This document shows positions 9,178 through 18,137 of a stretch of DNA of 64,000 bases, piece by piece; position 1 is the first letter of the stretch; each line of letters starts with the position of its first letter. The notes beneath the pieces were generated by a model. It ran no database searches and was not told the DNA's origin. It worked only from the letters and a program-made list of their open reading frames with translations. The translations under genes and the position numbers were made by a program. The DNA is from Scilla litardierei (taxonomy: Eukaryota; Streptophyta; Magnoliopsida; Asparagales; Asparagaceae), in assembly GCA_030789695.1 (NCBI GenBank), contig CM061141.1:200807600-200871599 (forward strand), written 5' to 3'.

Positions 9178-10733
9178 TGACCGGCGCCCCGTTTACGGTA
9201 TGGGCGCGGTGTCGTTTACCGCAAGTTTCACGGTTAGTGTAGGGTGCGGGAATATCGAACTCAGGGAGGCGAGGTTGTGCTTGGGTCAGGTAGGATCTAA
9301 ATCACCCCGAGGGGCGAGCTAGCCCGAATCGGTGGATGGTTGTCACGAAAGGAAATAAAAGCGTAAGAGCGAAAAGAAAGTAAACCCGGGACTTTGGTTT
9401 CCAACCCGACGAGAGACTCTCGCCGATGCGGCCTACGGGTATGGATAGCGATCGGGATTAGGGTCTAATGGTGGGACGTTGCCTCTAAAAGTGGTACCGG
9501 CGTCCCATGGGCCCGATATTCCGGTCGGTGCCCAGGATGATACACCGGACTTCTCGGATTCGATCAGTGGGCACTCCCGTGTCCATAAACACTGATCGAT
9601 CCCGGGAGCACTAAGCCCGCAACGATAACTCCCAACATCTCATCCTGCCGCTCCCGCGTGCTAGGATTCGACGTCTACGCTGAGGGTGTGAGCTATGGCT
9701 AGGGAGTCAACCGCCAAGTTTATTCCCCCTTGGCCCGACGGTCAAAGGCGGTCTTTTTCCCGCCGATGACAATGAAACACCCCGCGTAACCGTTAGATTC
9801 CTACTCCCTATCGATTTCCTAACCCTACGGACGCATCGTGAAGAGCCCCCAAAGGGGTTTCCACCAAAATCCCAGATTTGGGAACTACTCACAAAAATTC
9901 ATGAAAAAGCAATCTAAATGAAATTTAACCGTTGGAATCATAATCGGACAATTGCAATGCGGAAGTAATAGAGTAATGAAGACAATACTAAAATTTTATA
10001 AAGATCTGAAAATTTACAAGAGAGTAACAATTACAGCCGTCACAAGGAAATAAAACAGTAGAAAAACAGCAACTACCGTTTCTGGAACCCTAGGGGCTCT
10101 ATATATAGGCCGTCGCATCAACCGATCGGTTGACAAGTCAACCGATCGGTTGATCCGTTACAAATAAATATCAGAAAACGGCGAGTTTTCACCCGATCAC
10201 ATGAACCGATCGGGTGAGTTCTTGAGCGACCGGTTGGATCTTGGAGCGGTCGGGTGAATCGGCCAGTTGAACGCCCGTGTCTTCAGCTCATCTTCTTCAT
10301 CTACAGATGAACCGATCGGGTGAGAGTCACCCGATCGGTTGGAATTCTGCTCGAGAAAACAGAGAACAGCCGCCCGCAGAACCGGTCTGTGAACCGGTCG
10401 GGTGACTTCTTTGTGAGCTGCGGTAGCGACCGGTTGGTGCATGCGTGCATCACCCGATCGGTTGGAGATGACCAACCGACCGGGTGAGGGGCCGAAAGAT
10501 GAATACTTCGCTGTTTGACCCCCTGGATCACGCGTGACTTCTCCCGTTGCTCCGGGGACTTGGGATATCATCATTAAACGTCCCCTACGTGGTCAATCCC
10601 CTACAATCATGGACAAACAAAGAAAAGTGAAAGAAAACGGGAAAACATACGAAAACGAATAAGAGACAACGGAAAAACACGGAGAAACACAAAAGAAAAC
10701 GTGCGTGAATATATGAAATATAGACGCACGTCA
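9178..10733 (-). mobile_element. Solo LTR S0 (A family) in the RT gene of C
   Basis: 1556 bp, TGACCGG...CACGTCA on the plus strand, flanked by CGGAC at 9173-9177 and 10734-10738. It is homologous to the LTR of A in the same orientation. No internal sequence is present, so it is the product of LTR-LTR recombination. TATA-like CTATATATAG lies at 10099-10108, and the palindrome array is upstream of it at 10118-10490. Confidence 0.92.
10098..10490 (-). promoter_or_regulatory. Promoter of S0: TATA box and ACCGATCGGTT array
   Basis: The layout is the same as in the LTR of A: minus-strand TATA at 10099-10108, then inverted ACCGATCGGTT / CACCCGATCGG motifs to 10490, for example at 10118-10152 and 10310-10342. 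Confidence 0.5.
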
Positions 10734-12005
10734 CGGACGAAGTATGGGCATTATGAATTCGTGGTTGTAACGGCCGCTTTTCAACCATTCGTTTTTCGCG
10801 CGTACTCCTCCTCTTTGGTACAAGTTAGGTTATATAGATATATATATGTATAGTGTAGGTTAGATAAATTACTTCTGTTAGTATTTATATGTGTTTAACT
10901 TCATACACTGTTTACCAAATGATGTGAACGGTAACATGTTATAGAAACAGTTTAATACCTTGTATATTAAGTTGCTCTGTTAGCTTAATGTATAACATGT
11001 TGGTACGTTATATAGAAATAATAAAGAAGTTATCCCTAAGAGAACAATATGCTTATATTTACAGTTTAAGGTGATTTTTGTTAAGTTAAACTCGTTAGCT
11101 TAATGTGGGAAATCCAACCCCGCAGGCGAGCGTGACCCTCCACTGACCTCCTTCAATCACCGACAGCCCCTTGATCCTAGGAGTTCACGCGCGTTGCCGA
11201 ACTCGCGTGTTTTTTTCCCTGACATTACCGTGGTCGTGTAGATCCGTTGCGCTACCCGCAACGGGAGAGAGATCAATGTTTGCTCGACGTTTCGTGCCTC
11301 CACCTCACTGTCTGGAAGTGACTCGTTGCGCTACCCGCGGCCGGACATTGCAGACGATGTCGAACCATCGCCGATCAGACCCGACATCCGCTTTTCGATC
11401 AACGTCAAAAGGTTAGTCCTCTAACGCATAGGAAGAACCCCCACTGTAGCAAATCGGAAACTTAATCTAAAAATCGTCAACAATAATTAAATTTCATTTC
11501 TGCTTCTTTAAAAGCATGCAAAATATTAGACATCGACGAATGGACTTTTTGACTGTGCACATAGGATAGATCGTCGATTAGGATGAAACATCAATATTGT
11601 GACTTTTGACGAGTAGGATAGTCCCGTTAACCTAGACACCAACCCTAATAGGACTTGATGAAAATGAGACCTGACACCGTCGACATGGCACTATTTCAGA
11701 CGGACTTCCGAGGACGAGATGCTTAGACGAGACGCTTCGGGAGGACGACACACTCGCCATCGCAGGCAAGTGTATCCACTTGCACTTTTGGCCGTGCTTA
11801 GGCCCTAGTTGGTTAGAATTGTTAACTGTGAACAAAAAGAACCGAACGTGAAATGATAGCGTCCGGGACGACTCCTGACGGCTCAGACTTGACGACGAAG
11901 TCTGAGCCTGACAACAATAAACTGCTGACATCATAGGACTATCTTGCGTGTGCGTGCGTGTGGACACCCTAGAATAACAACTCCCTACACTTGTCATGTC
12001 GTGTC

Positions 12006-12335
12006 CTGTTACACAAAAAGCCTTCGGGCGTTTCGGATGCTTTCCTAGCAGAAGTGATCCCTGTTACCCAAAAAGCCTTCGGGCGTTTCGGATGCTTTCC
12101 TAGCGGAAGTGATCCCTGTTACCCAAAAAGCCTTCGGGCGTTTCGGATGCTTTCCTAACGGAAGTGATCCCTGTTACCCAAAAAGCCTTTGGGCGTTTCG
12201 GATGCTTTCCTAGCAGAAGTGATCCATGTTACCCAAAAAGCCTTCGGGCGTTTCGGATGCTTTCCTAGCGGAAGTGATCCCTGTTACACAAAAAGCCTTC
12301 GGGCGTTTCGGATGTTTCCCTAGCGGAAATGATCC
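12006..12335 (+). repeat. Six tandem 55-bp units in S1
   Basis: Units start at 12006, 12061, 12116, 12171, 12226 and 12281 with CTGTTACMCAAAAAGCC (ATGTT in the fifth) and end GAAGTGATCC. They differ at few positions. There are no spacers. Confidence 0.95.
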
Positions 12336-12689
12336 CTGTAAATCTTGTCCTGAGTTCCTGGGTTTGGGGTTGGGTTGAGCGTGCGCACGGCAAGAGGGTC
12401 TGATCCCCCTCGAACCGTAAGGCGTGAACCCTTTCGTGTCTCACTTGTCCTGTCTTGTATTGTCCTGTCACGTCCCGTCTTGTCTTGACACCTGTAGGTT
12501 AGTCCCGTAGTTGGTAGCACACGCTACGACTACTACTTGTCCCGTTTTACTTTCCTGCTACGTTACTTCCTTTCGTGTTACTCTGTCATAACCACAGCAT
12601 GCTAATCAACCAGTAAACTGTTGTGTAAAAGAACCTCAGCATGTTAATCAACCAGTAAACCGTTGTTTAAAGTTCGGTGCACTTGCAGT

Positions 12690-12757
12690 AAAGTCTAACC
12701 CTTCTTGTAGACTTTGCCTGACGTACAGTTCCTTTCTCTTGGGTGCTGTACGTCAGG
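12690..12757 (+). other. Two conserved hairpins in S1
   Basis: Hairpin 1 has arms AAAGTCT (12690-12696) and AGACTTT (12709-12715). Hairpin 2 has arms CCTGACGTACAG (12717-12728) and CTGTACGTCAGG (12746-12757), 12 of 12 paired. Equivalent pairs occur at 20710-20775, 17537-17594 and 24510-24568. Confidence 0.6.
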
Positions 12758-13157
12758 TGCTCAACCAGAGTTCGTGGACGAGGCAGACTCACTGGAGTAC
12801 GAGGAGCCGAGGACGTCGACCCAGAGTACGTGCCCGACGAGGACCAGACCTAGAGGTCTTTTTAGTCGTCACTTTCAGAGGTTACTACTTTTAGTTTGTT
12901 TTTAGATATTTTGTTGCCGTGCTTAGGCTTCCTTTAGATTTTGTACCCGTTGGATATTATTATATCTCTAATTTAATGAATGCAACTTCCTTTCTGTACT
13001 TCCTATTGTTTCGAACTCTATTAATGCAAGAACCTGAAACTTTTTGAAATGGTACCCCTACAGACGCTTATTGGGTCCGAGCTCCACAGCTCCGGCCTAA
13101 GCGGGCCTTAGTCACGCTTCGCCTTCGTCGTTTTGGGAAGCGGGGCGTGACAGTGGT

Positions 13158-15605
13158 CATGCCTTTCGGTGTGACCAATGCGCCAGCTGTGTTCATGAAT
13201 TTGATGAACTTGATTTTCTACAACTTCCTGGATAAGTTTGTCGTTATCTTTATTGACGACATTCTTATTTATTCAAAGTCTGAGGAGGAGCACAGCTGTC
13301 ATCTGAGGACAGTGCTGGAGACGCTGAGGCGACACAAGCTTTATGCCAAGTATAGCAAGTGCGAGTTCTGGCTGGACAAAGTCGCATTCCTGGGGCACGT
13401 GGTGTCCGGTGATGGCATATCTGTGGATCCGGAGAAGGTCAGAGCAGTCAGAGATTGGCCGACTCCGCAGTCAGCGTCAGACATCAGGAGCTTCCTTGGT
13501 TTAGCAGGCTATTATCGGCGGTTCATCAAGGATTTCTCGAAGATTGCAGAGCCGATGACGAAGCTGACGAGGAAGGACATGGAGTTTCTTTGGTCAGATG
13601 CTTGTGAGGAGGCCTTCAGTATCTTGAAGGCGAGATTGACCACAACACTGGTGTTGGCAGTACCGGATCGAAGCGGAGGCTTCGAAGTATATTATGATGC
13701 GTCAGGGAAGGTCCTAGGATGCGTCTTGCATCAGCTTGGCCACGTGGTCGCGTATGCTTCTCATCAGTTGAGGACTCATGAGAAGAATTACCCGACGCAC
13801 GATCTGGAGTTGGCAGTGGTGATTTTTTCACTGAAGATTTGGAGGCACTTCTTGCTAGGTGAGAGTGTGAAGATTTTCACCGATCACAAGAGCTTGAAGT
13901 ACATCTTTACGTAGAAGGAGCTCAACATGCGTCAGAGGCGATGGTTAGAACTCATGGCTGACTACGAGATTGATTTGCAGTATCATCCGAGGAAGGTGAA
14001 CGTAGTGCCGGATGCCTTGAGTAGACTTCCTACTGCGATGATACATGCTACCGACTGGAGGATTCAGCAGGAGCTGAGAGAGATGGATTTGGAGGTTGTC
14101 CTACCTGGTGTAGTTCATTCATTCATGAAGTTACAGATTCAGTCCACGATCGTGGATCGGATCAAGGCAGCACAGACAGGAGATCCAAAACTGCAGAGGA
14201 TCAGGAGGCAGGTTGAAGCTGGACTACGGACAGAGTTCGTGATTCATGAGGATGGTTCGCTGCGGTACGACAGCAGACTCTGCGTACCTGCAGGTGATGT
14301 TCAGAAGGAGCTGTTGATCGAGGCTCATAGCTCACCATATTTTATACATCTTGGAGGCACCAAGATGTATAAGGATCTCCGTCTGAACTATTGGTGGATT
14401 GGCATGAAGATGAGTGTGGCACGGAGCGTTGCCAAGTGTTTGATATGCCAACAGGTGAAGGCTGAGCACCATCGTGTTGCTGGGTTGCTGCAACCACTTC
14501 CTATTCTGGAGTGGAAGTGGCAACATATTACGATGGATTTCGTGACTGGTTTACCTCGGACCTCGAGGCAGAGCGACGTAGTCTGGGTGATCGTAGATCG
14601 ATTGACCAAGTCTACGCACTTTATCCCATTCTGAGTGGGCCAGTCTATGGAAGCCTTGGCGAGAAAATACCTAGAGGTAAAATTTCTTTCCTACTTCTCT
14701 TTAAATTTCCTCGTGGAATTAGTCGTGATGTTGACCGTGTACATGCAGGAGATTGACGATTACATGGAGTCCCAGTGAGCATTGTGTCTGACCGAGACAC
14801 GAGGTTCACATCTTAGTTCTGGAGAAGTCTGCAGGAGAACTTGGGTACGAGTCTGAGTTTCAGCACGACGTACCACCCGCAGACTGATGGCCAATCGGAG
14901 AGGACTATTCAGATCCTGGAGGATATGCTGCGAGCTTGTACGCTCGATTTGAAGGGATCATGGGAGGACCATCTTCACTTGGTGGAGTTTTCATATAACA
15001 ACAGCTATCAGGCGAGCATTGGCATGGAGCCGTTTGCTGCCTTATATGGAAGGAAATGTCGATGGCCACTGAGCTGGGATGACATCGGAGATCGGGAGCT
15101 GTTGGGTCCAGAGATGATAGTGGAAGCTGTGGATGTTGTGAGAGACATCAGGGAGAAGCTTAGAGTTACACAGGATCGCTTCAAGCATTGGGCAGATGCC
15201 AAGAGGAAACCCTTGGAGTTTCAGCCTGGAGATCACGTCTTCCTGAAGATTTCACCGAACCGCAGAGTTATTCGTTTTGGGAAGAAGGGAAAGCTGAGTC
15301 CGAGGTATATTGGGCCATTTGATGTGCTAGAGCGTGTGGGAGCAGTGGCCTATCGCCTTGCTCTGCCACCGTCTTTGGAGGGAGTTCACGACGTATTCCA
15401 CGTATCTCAGCTACGTCGGCACGTCAGTTATCCGTCGCACACGGTTGATTTCTCAGAGATTACAGTTCGCCCTGACCTGACATATGACCAACAGCTTGTG
15501 CAGATCTTGGACCGTCGACAGAAGCAGTTGAGGAATAAGATAGTCGACCTGGTGAGAGTGATGTGGCGTCACGGATCACCTGGAGAGTCCACCTGGGAGC
15601 GTGAG
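13158..15605 (+). pseudogene. RT C-terminus, RNase H, integrase and chromodomain start of C
   Basis: RT resumes at [13 protein letters not shown] and has the catalytic FIDD at 13249-13260. RNase H follows: [13 protein letters not shown], the ELAVV glutamate and [12 protein letters not shown]. Integrase has an HHCC finger (H near 14322-14350, CLIC at 14437-14448) and the catalytic Asp (14536-14538), Asp (14790-14792) and Glu (14898-14900). The C-terminus has the linker HDVFHVSQLRRHV and a chromodomain start VRVMWRHGSPGESTWERE, cut by S2. Defects: TAG 13912-13914 (expected Gln), TGA 14632-14634 (expected Arg), a one-base loss near 14755 and TAG 14814-14816. An intron-like block is at 14677-14748. 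Confidence 0.88.
14677..14748 (+). other. Intron-like block in the integrase of C (72 bp, GT-AG)
   Basis: It interrupts the conserved passage between ALARKYLE and the RLHGVPVSIVSDRD motif. It starts GTAAAATTTC, ends ACATGCAG and is T-rich. Removing it restores the expected spacing, apart from a one-base deletion just downstream. It is short for a plant intron but near the known minimum. Splicing is inferred. Confidence 0.5.
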
Positions 15606-15889
15606 TGTAACGACTGGTTTTCATGTATCTGGATTTATTATATTATATATATGTTTTGGTGGATTTTTTCTCCTCATGTGTGGTTTTCGTCTCCGTAGCT
15701 TTCATTTTCGATCGTTTCGTCGTGATTTTCTAGCTTCTTCCTTAGAGTTGTCGATTTTGGAGTTAGCCATTCGTGACGGGCTTCATATCGGTCATATCGT
15801 ATTGTTAGATCAAGCCTATGAGTCTTAGGAATCGATCCCGGAGCTTCGCGCTCCATTTCGGAACTTTCTATGCACGTTAGCCGGTTTAA

Positions 15890-16345
15890 GAAGGGGAACC
15901 GACCGACTAGATGACGATTTAGTCGGTCGGCAACCCTTCATGGACCGACTAGTGGGCTTTGTAAATTACTCAGGAGTTACTGTTTATCGTTAGTCGGTCT
16001 AAGAACATTTGTCGACCGACTAGGTTGCAAACTAGTCGGTCAGCAATCGTTCTTTAACAGACTAGCTCTATGATCATTTCTATACCAAGTACTATTCATT
16101 CTTAGTCGGTCTAAGAATGTTCGTCGACCGACTAGATTCGAAACTAGTCGGTCAGTAGTTGTTCTTTGACCGACTAAATCTAAATCCTATTTTTGTACAG
16201 GAGTTACTGTTTGGACTTAGTCGGTCTGCGTTGGTCAACCGATCGACTAGTTCCCAAACTAGTCGGTCAGTGGTTGCTCTTTGACCGGCTAATCTGTGTC
16301 GAACCCCTAATTTCTGGGCAACCGCCAGTACTCTCTATTTAAACC
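15890..16345 (+). promoter_or_regulatory. Promoter of S2: TAGTCGGTC/GACCGACTA array upstream of TATA
   Basis: About 14 copies of TAGTCGGTC or GACCGACTA, mostly in inverted pairs, lie between 15896 and 16292. CTATTTAAA at 16335-16343 is a TATA-like box downstream, followed by a C/T-rich leader. A 29-bp stretch at 15978-16006 is identical in inverted orientation to 58982-59010 in a copia LTR. Confidence 0.55.
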
Positions 16346-17587
16346 CCACCCACGATTTCTTTCACCCCTCTTTCATTCTCCTGAGCCTCCTTCTTCCCCA
16401 AATCACTCTCCAACATTTCCCCAAGCCATTCCTTTCTCCCTTTGAGTTTCCCTCTCTATTTTGGTCTACCACCATGCCCTAGGTCATCTCCAACCCCCAA
16501 AAATCCCCCAAAACCCCATTTCTCCAGATTTTCCCCATCCTTTCTAGATCTGAACCCTATGTTCCCTGGAGCGTTTCTTCCGTTGTCGTGCTTGCTCGGC
16601 ATCGTTCTTCTGCTTCCGATACGATAATAACTCGATCTCTTAATATCCTCATAACCCATTTGTGTTTTTGTGAAACCCTAATAAAACTAGGTTGGATGTT
16701 GTTCTAATATTGTTTTGCCATGACAGCGATCTCATCTCTGTAGTTAGCATTTGTGTGACGGCCTCGTTGATCGTCATCCTCGGTGCTAGGCAAGTGAAAC
16801 TTGCCACTTAGGGTTTTGGGCCATGTCTTAGGCCATTTGCTTGTTGTAGGCGTAAAAGAGACTAGGCGACGAAATGATACTCGCCTAGGCGCAATTTTAG
16901 GAACTAGCTTGACAACGAAGCTAGATCCGACATTTACCATGTTGCACAACTACCATGTCATGTTTAATTTCCATTAACGGTACGCAAATTAATTATCATG
17001 TCATTGCATCCTTTAAGTGTTCCCGTGATTGCGTAGCTCCGCTACACCTTGTGAAAGGATTGAGGCTAGGTGCACCCCTATGCCAAATGAAATACGCTCC
17101 TGGTTGTGATCCAGGAAACGAGCTCTTGTGCAAAGCAACCCTGGCTCATTTACTGAGCTCATGTACAGGGACCCTGGCTCATTTACACGTGGGTATTGGG
17201 GTAAGAGTTAAGCGGCCATTCAACTGGGAGTCTGCCCGATCAGCAACTGCAGTTGTAAGGCGTAAACTCTGGGTTCTGGGGTAGTGTTAAGTGGCCAATC
17301 AGTGTGAATGTCAACCGTTCAGCTGTAAGGCGTAAACATCTACAAACAACTTGAAACGTGACTAGTGAAAAGATTGAGATTGTTAGTAGCTTGGCTACTC
17401 TTGACTTGTCCTGATAAATTGTTCTCTTGTACTTAATGTTCACCATGTCTTACTTGTGCACTCATGTTATAACTGCCATGTCATGCATACTATAACTGCT
17501 AGGTTGTTAGTTTACCTTACTTTCAGTTTCCTTGCCCAAGTCTTTTAGACTTGCTGACATGTGCCCATTTACTCTTTTGGGTGACAC

Positions 17588-17695
17588 ATGTTAGATCCTG
17601 AGCCTGAGTACATTGTAGAGGACGAGGTGTTTGCTGACGCCGAGCCCGAGCCTGTGTTTGGCGAGGAGTACGTGGACACTGGGGACCAGTCCTAG
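17588..17695 (+). CDS. Small acidic ORF in solo LTR S2 (35 aa)
   Basis: The ATG lies within the right arm of hairpin 2 (17585-17594). The product is strongly acidic: MLDPEPEYIVEDEVFADAEP, then EPVFGEEYVDTGDQS and a TAG. The same region of C's LTR has a frame ending VDPEYDPEEDQS (20833-20871), and S1 has one ending VDPEYVPDEDQT (12816-12857); L has a decayed version starting MLDPEPE (24562). Shared protein ends with different DNA suggest coding constraint at some time. The function is unknown. It could be a short upstream ORF or a last exon. Confidence 0.35.
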   Translation: MLDPEPEYIVEDEVFADAEPEPVFGEEYVDTGDQS

Positions 17696-18048
17696 TGTCT
17701 TCGTTGAGCTTTCCCTTTTTGTTTAGACTGATGTTTTGTTGTCGGTGCGTAGCACCTATACTTTGTTACGTTGTTCCTTTTGTTGGCCTTGTTCTGGGCC
17801 TTTAGACTCTTTCTTTTAGCCTGGTGGCTTTTCTGGATGTTGAACTTAATTTTCATGTTGGACAAATTCAGAGATTTGAGATTTTATTTCTGTCTCTCCT
17901 TGTGTTATTATTGTTGTTCCGTTTGTGGTTACAGGGACCTGCTTATGTTTTATTGACGCTTATCGGGTTTGGGGCTTCACAGCTCCACTCTCGTGCGGAC
18001 CTTTTCACGTCTCGCCTCCATTTTAGGGAAGCAGGGCGTGACAGTGAG

Positions 18049-18096
18049 GATGATATGAGAGAGAGCTTCCTGCATCTTTTTCTCAGCGGTGCTTGA
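18049..18096 (+). pseudogene. C-terminal end of the chromovirus C polyprotein
   Basis: DDMRESFLHLFLSGA followed by TGA (18094-18096) is the end of the chromodomain whose start lies before solo LTR S2 (ends at 15605). It is in frame with the upstream part once the solo LTR and one TSD copy are disregarded. Confidence 0.8.
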
Positions 18097-18125
18097 TGTT
18101 GATTCCGAGGACGGAATCATTTCTA

Positions 18126-18137
18126 AGTTGGGGAGGA
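18126..18137 (+). other. Polypurine tract of C
   Basis: AAGTTGGGGAGGA immediately precedes the 3' LTR start TGTAACG. The same tract, GGTGGGGAGGA, precedes the 3' LTR of L (38866-38876). It primes plus-strand synthesis in LTR elements. Confidence 0.8.

Larger units (their letters stand above)
10766..13152 (+). mobile_element. Solo LTR S1 (chromovirus type) in the RT gene of C
   Basis: 2387 bp from TGTAACGG to GGGCGTGACA, flanked by GTGGT at 10761-10765 and 13153-13157. The 3' half (about 11520-13152) matches the 3' half of C's own LTR. The 5' part (10766-11450) does not. It contains six 55-bp tandem units at 12006-12335. Confidence 0.92.
15606..18043 (+). mobile_element. Solo LTR S2 (chromovirus type) in the chromodomain of C
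   Basis: 2438 bp from TGTAACGA to GGGCGTGACA, flanked by GTGAG at 15601-15605 and 18044-18048. The WERE codons before it and DDMRESFLHL after it complete a chromodomain. The 3' half resembles the LTR of element L (for example CTAGCTTGACAACGAAGC near 16901 and near 23882). The 5' part carries a TAGTCGG palindrome array. Confidence 0.92.

Noticed and set aside
10585..11450. Possible gene in the 5' part of S1
   Set aside because: Short ORFs only, within a solo LTR with defined ends.
12006..12335. Regular repeats that might suggest a CRISPR array
   Set aside because: The 55-bp units are directly adjacent without variable spacers, inside a plant LTR.
9178..13152. First idea that the RT gene of C carries a 4-kb intron
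   Set aside because: The interval consists of two complete LTRs, each with its own exact 5-bp duplication.
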